In this document: positions 1 to 12,200 of the stretch, piece after piece
How the letters are laid out: every line of letters starts with the position of its first letter
Numbering within the stretch: the stretch's first letter is position 1
Assembly (NCBI GenBank): GCA_949775045.1
Contig: OX459096.1
Coordinates: 46,656,379-46,720,378, forward strand
Source of the DNA: Metridium senile
Taxonomy: Eukaryota > Cnidaria > Anthozoa > Actiniaria > Metridiidae
DNA: 64,000 nucleotides
Reading direction: 5' to 3'
The notes under the pieces: generated by a model
What the model saw: the letters and a program-made list of their open reading frames with translations, nothing else
The model's database searches: none
Told to the model about the DNA's origin: nothing
Position numbers and translations under genes: made by a program

Positions 1-507
1 GACAGCTATATACAGCACTCTCTGGAAAATAGAACTAACTGTTTCCCTCGGGATCAGTCATTAAGTGTATAATACCACAAGTCCGGAGTTCCAAAGCACA
101 CGTTTGGAAATAAGACCCCAAAATAAAAGTGAATATTGTTGCATTTCATGATATTTCGCCAATGTAGAATCGATGTGTTATGAATTATTCATGAGTTTGA
201 GTAACACTATTATTAAGACACTCTGCAAATAATAATGTCAATACCAACAATTTAATATCATTGTTTGACAAGGGCAAGGCTACAAGTATTAATAAATCAT
301 TAAATTGTCAGTGTTAATAGAGGGCCTTTCTCTTTTACTGTTAACTATGATTGAATACACCATGGGAATTGTATTTTTTCATAATGTTTTCGTAATAATT
401 TCACAATCTTTTCGCATTCGATACCATTAGAATGATGTTATTTTTCTGGAACGTAACTGAAATGCCATAGCAATTATATGCGTATAATATGGCTAAATCA
501 TGATATT

Positions 508-3500
508 TCACTGGAAAGTAGAATGTGCTCTTTTCCTAAATGGACTAGGCACTGCAACACTGTGTCTTTTCTCTAAGACTGATTTAGAGCGCCTTTGGTT
601 TTCTACCACCTTGTGTTGGCCATCACTGTGTGAATCATCAATATGAAGGTAGCTTGTGTACGCATTGAATGCAATACGAAACTTGCTTCTGAGGGTGTCA
701 GACTTAATATCTTTACTTTTCAGAGCTTTCCAATGATTCTCGCTTTCTTTTTTCTTTCGGTCGAAAACACGCTCATAATAGCATTCCTTGGCTTTTTCAA
801 CCTGTGAAACACAGTACTTGTAAACATGGTATTGATCATTCTATGCACATGCAGCATTAACAGAATTTCACACTCTAAATCCATTAATATATATGTTGTT
901 CTTCAATGGCTTTACAAACAAACAGGCATAGATATATATTAGCTATATTTATATATTTAAGATATATATTTCGACTACCATTTGTGACCGTTCCAGGAAG
1001 CTAGGATGCATATTTCTTCACAGTCTCGATGGCGAAGGCAAAACAATTGGCGAAACAATTGCAGTCGAAACGTCAAGTTATCAACTGTTTACGCATGAAA
1101 ACCATAAATTATTCTTACAAGCGTTAACCAGCTTCCATTCAGTATTAAAAAAATTAAGTATTCAGACTAACCATGCAAAAGAGCTGTTATGGACAAATCT
1201 TCCTGATTTATAAATCGTCTTATGACGGTCAAGTCATCAGTGGTGTGAAAACGGGACGGATACAATTGGAGACAAAAAATCGTCTGATTCTGTTGAATTC
1301 ACAGTCGAACTATTTTAGGACGATGTGTCAGTCGAGAGGATTTGTCCGTCTAATGTGAAAAGGCAATTATTTGTCGTCTCAAATTGTGTTCGTCACGTTT
1401 TCACCCCAGTCGACGTACTCAGTTGTAAGTTATAGGACGATTTTTACGTCTAATGTAAAAAGGCAATTATTTGTCGTCTCAAATTGTGTTCGTCACGTTT
1501 TCACCCCAGTCGACGTAATTGCCTGTTAAAGGACGATTTGTCGGTCTAATGTAAAAAGGCAATTATTTGTCGTCTCAAATTGTGTTCGTCACGTTTTCAT
1601 CCCAGTCGACGTACTTGTCTGTTAAAGGACGATTTGTCCGTCTAATGTGAAAAGGCAATTATTTGTCGTCTCAAATTGTGTTCGTCACGTTTTCATCCCA
1701 GTCGACGTAATTGCCTGTTAAAGGACGATTTGTCCGTCTAATGTGAATTATTATTTGTCGTCTCGAATTGTGTTCGTCACGTTTTCACCCCAGTCGACGT
1801 ACTTGTCTGTTACAGGACGATTTGTCCGTTTTCTAATGTAAATATAAACGAATTCATACCTTGTTTCTAATATCGGGCAAATGATCCACACTTATCCCTA
1901 TGTCTTTAGTGTCGTTGGTGGGGCTTGAAATAAAAGGTAGTTGTACTGAAAAAGGTTTTATTCGTTGTAGTTGCCAGCTCGTGGCGTTGGGCATTGTCTC
2001 AATTAATCTTTTCTTGGCTTGAGTAGGACGGCTTGTACGAACTGGATTCATTGCAGCGGGAACTGACTGTGCATGATCAAACAGAATCAATCAAGCAAAC
2101 AAACAAACAAATTAACAAACATTAGCAGACTAAATAAAAAGACCGCCGCGCCGCAAAGGGAAGCCTAATGCAACTATAACTAGAGATCATTTAAGCTATT
2201 ATTTTCACTACCGAAAATAAAACGTGAAATTTACATAGCAAGGAGTATCCCACAACTCCCCGCTTTGTATATATTATAGGGAACTGCACGTTTTGTTCAC
2301 TCTCGTCCAAACCACGGAAAGAGCACTTCGAGACTACCCACCCACCCAGCCCCCGACATGACGTGGCAAACTACGGTACACATGGATATAGTAGCCTCCT
2401 CCGCAGGCTACTCCTTTTTCTCTTTTGGGATTCCTTTGGGTTTCCTGTGGGATTTCCGAGAGCAGGATTGGGGCCGACTCGCTTTTCAAAAAAGGAAGCC
2501 CAAAAGTGAAAAAAGTTGCCTGCGGAGGTGGATAGGATATAGTGGACAGCGTGCCTTTTCCGTCCTTCCCATATCTCATTGTATATTCATGTGTATTGTA
2601 GGAAGTGGAAATATACTCAGTACTATTTCTCTGGCCTTTCATTTACATGTAACTGGCCTCACACATAAAAAATAGAAAAGACCATTCTTTGATAGCACAT
2701 TGCCACATGCTCTACTAGGTAAACTAGATATATAGGCTATCCAAGATCCCCTGTGGCACCAGCCTTCTAGGCTTTTCACCGTACCATGCCTGACAAGAGT
2801 GCATCGGAATGCATCAGAAATAAAAACTTAATGGGTAAGTTTCTAGCTCAGCTTTACGTTCATATGCTTACCTTAACAGGATCAGAATTAGTTATATTGG
2901 TATCTTTATTAGCAGCACTGAATGAAGTAAACCTCAATCTGATTTTCCCTCGACATATAGGCGAGGCATCTTTCTTAGTGCGTACGCGTCGAGATCGTTT
3001 TTTCTTGGAAACATTTCCAAAGACGATGTGAAGTGGCTCAGCGTATGGAGATTTTTCGTCTCCTTCAGCATGTCTTGCTTTGAGAGCGTCAATGTGCTTT
3101 CGTAGTTGACCCTCTGTCAGCCCTATTAACCTCGCTCCGGCGATATAATGACCTACAACGTGTGGGGCCTGAATGCGCTTGTATTTTGTGTGATAAAAGC
3201 TTAAAACAATGACAGAAAATCAGGATCATTATTATGATTTTATTTACATATTTTATGTTAAAAAAAGACACACGCAAACTCAGTCATAAAAAATAACCGG
3301 CAACATTATAGCTTATAGCTTACCCAACAATTTCGTTGATTGAATGGAGTGCTGATCTTTTCATGAAATTCGTTAAAGCTTCAAAAAGCCTTGTTTCTCT
3401 TCTTTCTCTTCTGGCCATTATTTCTGGCTGGTTTCTTTCGTTTTGATCATGATCTAAAATGGGATGTGTATATTTTCGTCATATAACAGCATAAACAAAT

Positions 3501-4521
3501 CAAGAAAATCACAGTGCTTGTGCCGCATTCATTGTAATTGTTATAGCAGAGTTAATATCAGGAGCACACTCCACTGAGCCACTCGCGCTATTTACAATCA
3601 TTTATGAGTGGGTTAATGAATGCGTATACACAGTTAGGCCAATATGTTTGTTTGAATACGACAACGAATGTATATGATATTAATAAATCTTACCAAATCC
3701 TTCAAGAAAGCGCTCTGTGTTGGTCATAAGATTAAGAAACTCCTCAAAGTCGATCTCTCCATTTCCTAAAAGGAAAATTGGTTATTCAGATGTTTTGTGA
3801 CTTTTACTTCTTTCCCCGCCCTTTGGCTTCCGACGTTTCTCATTTCCCTTTCCTAGCTAGCTTTCTTTTCATTTCCCTCCTTTCCCTTTTTTTCTTACCG
3901 TCTTTATCCATGGACGTTAACACATCGACGATTTCTTCCTGTGAAAGCTGAATATCTACAGATCTCAAAGCTAGATCAAGTTCATCGGCATCAATCGTAC
4001 CACCACCATTACTATCGAACAAGTCGAACACTTCTTTAAAAGCTGGAAATAGAAAATCGTTTCTTCTTATTTCAGTCAGTTGATAGCGTAATGTAAAGCT
4101 GACTGTGGTATATACTATGGTATAGGTGATCAGTCTCCTAAAGGAGACTCTGCTGGCATCCATGACAGACTTATTAGCTCAATTCCTCAGGTTATATATA
4201 TATATATATATTTCAAAATTGTTCAGTTTGTCGCATTCCAGGCACTTCGCGGCGTGAATTATAGAGCTCTGCAACAGACTATTTCTATAGTTTAGGTTTA
4301 ACAGTGCGTGCATGCATATATTGGTGATCATCACAAATGCCTTGAAGATTGATTATATATTTACCATTTATTATGTCGTTTGACAAACTATTATGGTTCG
4401 ACTGTTTCTCCAATGCCATCGTTTCCACTGATTGCTCTTCATGAGGCTCCTCCTTTAACCCTCCGATTTCGCTTTCAAGAATAAATGCATTTCTCCTCGC
4501 AGATTTGGGAACCGAGCTCAT
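508..4521 (-). CDS. EF-hand calcium-binding protein, seven exons (EFCAB3/SPATA21-like, tentative)
   Basis: Coding exons in transcript order: 4521-4365, 4042-3899, 3765-3694, 3453-3324, 3199-2872, 2066-1860, 801-508 (stop TGA). All introns are GT-AG, phases match at each junction, and the 1332 coding bases give 443 aa. Exons 2-3 encode an EF-hand pair. Loop 1 (DSNGGGTIDADE) is slightly weak at position 5; loop 2 (DKDGNGEIDFEE, split by an intron after DKDG) is fully canonical for calcium binding. Exons 4-5 encode a charged helical region (RRERRETRLFEAL, then a GLTEGQLRKHIDALKARH segment) followed by a lysine/arginine-rich stretch (KKKRSRRVRTKK) that could act as a nuclear localisation signal. 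The last exon ends in basic, serine-rich sequence. The start Met in exon 1 opens a low-complexity acidic N-terminus. The pairing of EF-hands with this C-terminal part recalls EFCAB3/SPATA21-type proteins, but I cannot assign an orthologue. It is divergent from the receptor kinase gene at 6290. Confidence 0.85.
1348..1838. repeat. Minisatellite, about 97-bp unit, five copies
   Basis: The segment GTCTAATGT(G/A)AAAAGGCAA followed by a constant TCGTCTCAAATTGTGTTCG block recurs at 1348, 1448, 1543, 1640 and 1736, with a final partial start at 1831. Spacings are 100, 95, 97, 96 and 95 bp. Degenerate related sequence extends upstream from about 1190. It lies in the last intron of the EF-hand gene, ending just before the donor site of exon 6 at 1859. 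Confidence 0.9.
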
Positions 4522-6289
4522 ACCGACAATTATTTTATTCTCTTTTCACCTTGTTTTAGAAATCGTAGATGCTGCATGACAAAGCTGTATGCGCGCGCCA
4601 AAACCAGCTTATGACGTCACAAAATGTAATACCACATTACCCAAGAGGCTTTGCCAGAAAAAGCTAAAATATAGACCTTTCGCAGGAAGCAGCTAATATC
4701 GTACGCAGATGACCGGCAAGCTTTTTTTAAACCCGAACTCAAAACCTTCTTTTTCAAACAATTTATAAATCATAGTGATATATGTAATTAAGAGCATTGA
4801 GCTTGTATAATGCTCCCAAAACCTTGCACTTTTTTTAAGCCTCGCTCTGATCACTCATGGCACGTCACGGTCCTTTTGTTTTATAAAATCAAAATGAGGC
4901 ATGCCGGGCATTTGCGTCTGAAAACTGCTTCGTGGCAAAGGTTTATTGGTCGCAATCATCAATAGAAATGAGATAGTTCTTATAATATCAATGTTAACTA
5001 TTAATTATATTATTTATGATGGTTTTCTACAAAGTGACACTGATAAACATTTGAAAATGATTGCCGCAGCTTCGAAAGAAATGGCTATAACTGAATATAG
5101 ATAAATATTGAGTAAAAAATTAGAGTGATTGGAACAAGCCTTTCTGGTTTGAATCAATCTGGTATGTAGTCGTGGTTGCTGCGAGTAATTAATTCTGAGG
5201 CACATTAGAAACACAACTGAGGACAGTGCAAGTAGCAAGATTATCTTTTGCGACTTTGTGAGTCATGCGCTTCAAAACTTCATTTAATTTAAACACAGAA
5301 TAATGTGGCTGCACTCAAATCGCAAATCCAGGGGGAGTACGGGTGAAGTCAATCGGCGCTCCTTTTAGGTTGAAGATATTTCCTGTACGTACCTTATAGG
5401 GAACCGAAAGGCTAGGATCCTGATTTAACTATATAGCATAAGACTTGGCATAAAGTCGTCAAAGAAAGCTACGAAATAATATCTAGTTCCGTGTGTTGGC
5501 ATGACAGCAAGGAACGTTTCGTGATCTTTAGTTGTTTGTTTATTTAATACCCCGCAAAGACAGTACACTGGTGCGGTATTTGTTTCACATCCCTTTACTA
5601 GTTGAGGCCTGCATTTACAATTTGTTTCGGCAAAAGTGACAAGTAGAATTGAACATCTTAAATAACAGAAAGCTCTAATCAATTTTGTTATGTATACAAG
5701 AAAGTATACACGCAACTATACACCTGCTGTCAGTCAAGGAAATTATGTGAAAGGCGGGAGGTCACGGAAAGAAATTATGGTCATACATCTAACTACAACT
5801 AGTCTCTGAACTAGTTGATGTTTTTTCGCACTGATGATTTTGTCGTTTTTAATCAAGATCATCATTTTAACAACAATTTCAATTGCGCAGCTAATAGTTC
5901 ATATATAATAGCTAAATATTAGCTATATGCACAGCTCAATTATACTGATTCGTAACTGACGAATCCAACCATTTTTATCGCATGATCTAGATTTCTGATA
6001 TATGTTTAATACTGATATTGCAAATACGTTGTTCACTATAATAAAAAAGTATTCTTTTTACTCGAATTTTCCATTCTGGTGCACCCGCCCGTTCTTTTTC
6101 TATCCGATTGTATGGATTCTCTCGAAAACCGATCCATCCTGATCCATCGGCTTTTTGTCGTTTCCGAATGTTTTCCGAAGGCGTTGCGGAAATTTAACGA
6201 GACGGATGATTAGAATGTCTGGCTGAAAAGCGAAGTTGGTGTTGTCGATGAGAAGGCAACGAAGGACTCACTGACACTGAAAGGGCAAA
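4522..6289. other. Divergent intergenic region between the EF-hand and receptor kinase genes
   Basis: This 1.8-kb stretch separates two start codons facing away from each other. I find no convincing exon in it. The short ORF at 5425-5715 lacks a family signature and has no splice-site support. The region must hold both promoters. I cannot point to a clear TATA box or other named element for either gene. Confidence 0.5.
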
Positions 6290-9200
6290 ATGCTTCTTTA
6301 TGGAGCAACTTTTTGCTTAATTTTTGCATTAACTGCAAGCCTACGATATGTGCAAGGTAGGTTATTAATCCATCAATTTATTTGATCGAAGTTTATTTAA
6401 TAAATCTGAGGAACTTGTACGAGCGAATCGAAAATTCGATCAAACAATTTGACATAACATTGGCGAGTAGCTGTAGTTGAACCTTGAAATCAGCCTCAAT
6501 TTGTTGTCATTTCTTCGATCCAAAGCCTACAGATTGCTGCTTGGTGCATTTAGCTTATTGAAGGTGTTTCTCAAGTGAGATTCGGTGTGAAATCTTCACT
6601 TTTTGTTCAAGTTTATTGTTGTTGTCAACATGCTAAAGGAGACCATTATTATCGACGAACGTGTCTTGGACAAGAAACGGTTTATTCTTAAGAAAATGTT
6701 CACATCAAACTCTTTAATATTGTATTGTTCTCATTAATCTTTTGTACACATGAGGTTTCTATCATTTTGTTAGTGTTAAATAACGTGTATTGGATCCGTG
6801 ATTTGGCTTTATAAAACACTCAGAAATCATGCATATTCAATCGTTCAAGACCCAACGTCAAACTGTGCCTGCCGCCCTCCTTCACTTTTCAGTTTGACAG
6901 CCACTAGACAAAATTCTATGTTCCACACAGGATTTTGTGCGAGATTTTATTACTTTTAAACTTAAATAGAATAATTAGCAACCAAGTAAATAAATTTTCC
7001 AATTGTGTGTATATAATAACCTAATGAAAGCTACAATAGTTATTTGTGGCCATATTAATGGCGAAACCACTCGACACACTCAAAATATTCAATCTAAAAT
7101 ATTTCCAAATCGTATTTTGGTCTTAGCAATTATTTCAGAAACATTCTTGTTCTAGAAGTTAATATTTTTCATTTTTCCGGTTTTAAATTAAACCAGGTTT
7201 TTTTTAGATTTTAAGGTAGAGTTGTTTTGACTGGTAGCTGCCTCAAAAATACATTGTTTGATGCTATTGTTGACTTTTCATATTAGTAATGTAATTTACT
7301 TCTTCCAATAATGGTCATTTGGAAAAAATGCATCCCCAGATGTTCTGACCTCAATTTTGTCTGTATGACATTAAATTGTCACTTTATTTTGACTAATCTC
7401 TGATCTCCAGCATATCTTTCGCTTTCTTGAGTTGTTTGCTTACATGATTTTAAGGAACCATGCTGTTACTTTGTACGACAAATAAGGAATCAAAAGAAAT
7501 GAAAAAGGATAGCTTAATTGTTAATAAATCACAATTTTTAAAGAAGCGATGACTTGTCAGTTTTGACAATTAAGTAACAGAAAAGAAAGAAATATGTTTG
7601 TTGATATCTTAATAATAATAATATCTATATATGTGATCATGACAAGAATATATCAAGAACAACCAGAATGTACATGTGTTCAATGGAGACCTCCTCAGAC
7701 TACTGTCCGCCTTTTAATAGAATAAAGTAATTAAGTACAAGACAATGGTTTATTCACAAGTTTGCACTAACTTTGCTCTCCCACTATCGACAAGCTGGCA
7801 CAATCTAAAAGATTGTCAAAAAATGATAATTGGTATAGACCATTTTAATAAGTCCCGAAGTGTTGTGTTTTCCGCACTTGACATCAACTTTATTCTTTTC
7901 AATTCCTTTCATATTATACAAATTTCAAAAGAACAAATTTGACTTCAAGCGCGGAAAACACAACAATTTGGGACTTATTAAAAGGGTTTATACTGCAATA
8001 AAAGACCCACACTCTTTGAAAACTGTACTTGTGTTAATACTGCGTAAAATCCTTCCTTCACGAAGAATATTTGATCTAATATAATATATCCCTTTTATTT
8101 CTCTATTTGCTGCTTTTATAGCATTTCTTAGAATTTACTGTTAAATCTGTTGTCTATATCTTTACGTACAGTATACAGTTTATATATTAAACATTAACCA
8201 TAGTAATTACAGTTAACATTTACATGTACAAAACAAATAAAAATGTGCTTGATTGATTGGTAAACCTAAAATCTATGTATATTGTGAATTTACTGAGAAT
8301 TGAATGAACTAGAATAAACATTTTAGGAAAAGTCAGAAAACCATTTCAAGGTCATAACATTTTTATCCATATTGATTAAATCTTGTAATTATCAGGGCAG
8401 GAGGTTGATTGGGGATGCATTAATTCATGTCAAATTTAAAAATCTGCTGTATATGTATACATAGAATAGACAAGATCTAGATGTAGTGGAATGGCCTACG
8501 TAGTATTTAGCGATTGATTCCAGACCAAATTGTTTTAAGTTTGTACTTGTATTGCTTCCTTGAGCAAGACCCTTGATCCTTTATCAGTGCTTCATCTTCT
8601 GGGATAACGATGCAAAATACAAAAAAGATCCTATTGTGTTTTTACAAAGAGTAGGGGATTGTCTTCAGACACAACAGTCTGCTCTTGAAGGCATTTCATT
8701 TACTAACCACACAGCTGATACAGTGGAACCCCGTTAATCCGGCCACCGAAGGGACAGCCCAAAGTGGCTGTATTAACGGTGTGGCCGTATTAAGCGGGTA
8801 AATTTTATAGAAAAAGTATGGGCATGCATTTCGCCGAGACCTAAAAAACTGGCCGTAATAACGGAGTGGCCGTATTAAGCAGATGGCCGTAAGGCGGGGT
8901 TCCACTGTAATTGTAAACTTCATGGCAGCAATGTTCACCTACAGCATAATAAACTAAGACATTTGTTCGACTTGTACTCTGCTATTGACTGCTTAGTGGA
9001 GAACATTATATTTATTTACTAAATATATATACACCTACTTGCAGTAAGGTTGTCATACAAAAATATACATTTGTTATAAAGAAAATAGAACATTAGAATT
9101 TAGTACGATAGGAATTGATTAAAAGACAAAAGAAGATCACTCAAGCTGAACTCTCTCTTTTTTCTTTTAATTAATACTTTTTGCACTAAATCACAAATGT

Positions 9201-12200
9201 TCTATTTTCTTTGTGACAAATGTTCTATTTTGTATGACAACCTTACTGCAAGTAGGTGTATATACATTTTGTATATTTAATATTTAATTAATTCTATATC
9301 TGCAAGTTTTTAAGTGAAAATTCATTCAGGTCTAAAATAAAGTGTTTGTGGTCCATGTTGGAAAGAATGAGTATTATTAAGTAATTATACTGTAGGGATT
9401 CTTAATTGAACCTCACTGAAGAGTTGAGTACGGCTTTCTGCGAACTCAGACATTCCAACGGCTTATTGTGATATAAGTTTTTTTTTATTACTTGGCACCT
9501 TGTATGTATTTTCTTCCCGGCCACCAAAAATGTATTTCACAAAATAAGCCATTGGAATATCTAAGTTCAATGAAAGCTGAAAAACTGCAGTAAGATACTA
9601 AAGAAATGTACATACCGGTACATGTATTTAGACTTGGCGAATATGAGACAAAATAACAGTTAGTATAGAACTAGGCACAATATCATTTATAAAGCACTAA
9701 GTTTAATGGTCTAGAGCTATTGATACATGCCATACCTAATAAGGAATATATTGTGCCTTTTATTTAATAAATAACTTCTAATTTTGTAAAAATGCTTTAA
9801 CTTGTTATACGACACATTGAAAAAGCAACCAATTTGAATAACGTTTATTTTTGACAACTGAAAGCTGCATACATAATTATGTGAAAACTTAATTGAGGTT
9901 CCGGCATGAACAGTCAAGAACAATATATTAGGCTGCCATATTTTGATTCTGGTCATTATGTTGAAAACATGGTACTTTAGCTGCTATTTTGAAAGTCCAA
10001 TAAACACTCAAGTAGTTATGTTCACAGATCTAAGTGCTACACCATGGCACATGTCCTGGCCTTCAATCCTTCGCCAGAACCTTCTTTTCTTAGAAACACC
10101 AACACAGTTTAATAATATTATTAGCAATATCTTGTGTATAATATTACACAATATCTTTTAATAGGAAAATCTACAATGTGAAATTCTCTAAAGGCACTTG
10201 TAACAAGTTATCATTAAAATTGTTCTTGAAGATAAATATCATGTATGGTGTCTGGAAAAAATGGTAATTCACTATTACTTATGTACAGCTGATAAGTTTA
10301 GATAAAAAACAATGATTCATGATCTTCCAAATATAATATTTCTGTCTGAATTTGAAGGTCTTAAGATATATCTGTCTGAGACTGTCTAAGATACTTTGAA
10401 TATCTAGTAGATCTATGAAAATATGCTTGAAAACATACAGATAAGCCAAAATGTAAATACAATTTTTATCACATGCTTTTAAAAGAATGAATATAAATGA
10501 TTATTCTTGCATTATTTTAATAATGAAGTAATCTTTTCCAAAATAGCTAGAATTAACTGGTTTTCAATTTCACAAAAAAGACAAACAAGCAAACAAATTC
10601 AACAAAATTGACATTTGGCTTCTTTGTTCTTAAGTTCACAGTAAACGTTTTTTGTTGATTTGTTGATTTGTTGATTGTGTGTTGTGAGTCAATTCAAGGG
10701 CAATTACTTGACAGTTGTTTGAATTCTGAGTTTTTCTAGAACAAAATGCTGACACTGTCTCAAACAAACAATGAGTGCTGATAGGTATTGATATTAAATC
10801 TTCACCACACAATATAACTTGTGTACAATAAATTACCATTATTGACTTTCAAGATCCCCCAGGGAACTTTATTGGCTTGACAGACAATGACATTCAATCT
10901 TAGACAATAATTGTTTTATTATCAGGGCTTTGCATTAAAACACGATGTTGTGACCACAAATATTTCAGTCTTAATTTCATTGTTGGGTGGTGTCTATGGG
11001 ATCAGGATCAATGATCAAGCTTTATAGACATGACTCACATCACAACAATTATTTGTGTAAAATTACATCACATTACATTAGCATACATTGGAAAATGATC
11101 ACCAAAGATTACAATAGCTCAAATTGACGAAAACATATTACTATGTATGCAAGGTTAGAATTTCATTGTTTTAGCCACATGGTAAAAATATATTGTACAG
11201 ATGAGCTCTACAAGCTAAATGGGCCAGACCCAAGATAAAAAAAATTCTGTGAAAAGCAAGGAAAGCCTGGGGCTTGAAAAACTAGAACCTAGTCCCACGC
11301 ATGATTTGATAAAAACAACATTCATGATATGGCGGCCAAGACAAACGCAAGGCAGTGTTTTCCTACTCTTTGCTCTTTATTGCTATTGTATTAGCCTTTG
11401 ATTTTCTGGAAATGTCAGATTGTCCATCACCAGAGATTATGTAAGACAATTTTATATTTTGAATCTGAATTTTGAAACTGTAAAAGGCAGTTGGCACTTG
11501 ATAATTAAACAATTCAATTCACATTTAGCCAGTAATCTGGTTGAAATTTTGAACCCTGATGTATTTTTCCACCCAATTCAAATATTTTGTGAATAAGATT
11601 CCAATCACTTTGAAATAGTTTTTATTCCAAATGGTTTTGAATTGGGTGAATTGAATTGAATTCCTCCATAGGGATGCATCTTTGTTGCATAAGTGTCTTA
11701 AAAATAAAATATCAATACCATCTTTTGTCAAAATCCTAGATTTTATCTAAGACAATTTGGTGTATAATGATATTATGTGAAGACAGCAAAGCCAAAAACC
11801 ATATCATATTCAGCAGAACATACCAGTATAGCAAATATACTGCTTCCCTAGTTGTTACAAATTTATATTACATTACAATGGGTGATTTAATTCATAGTGT
11901 CATATAGTGAAAAACCATAATGCTTTGCCTGTACTTTCTTTTGTGAAATTATTAGTCTAAGTGCCAACTGACAGTTCTACCATTCAAAGGGGGTTTAAAA
12001 ATTTGATTAATGAGTAAATATTCTGGTACTGGTAGAGTACAAACACTAAAAGTGTGCAACAGAAATACCACTAAATACTGCTAAATTATGCAAATTCTTT
12101 TGTTCTCTATTGTTTAATCAACGCTATTTAGTGGTAAATAGTACAAAGTATTGCACACTTTTAGTGTTTGTACTCTAGTAAGATGACACCATGATGAAAA

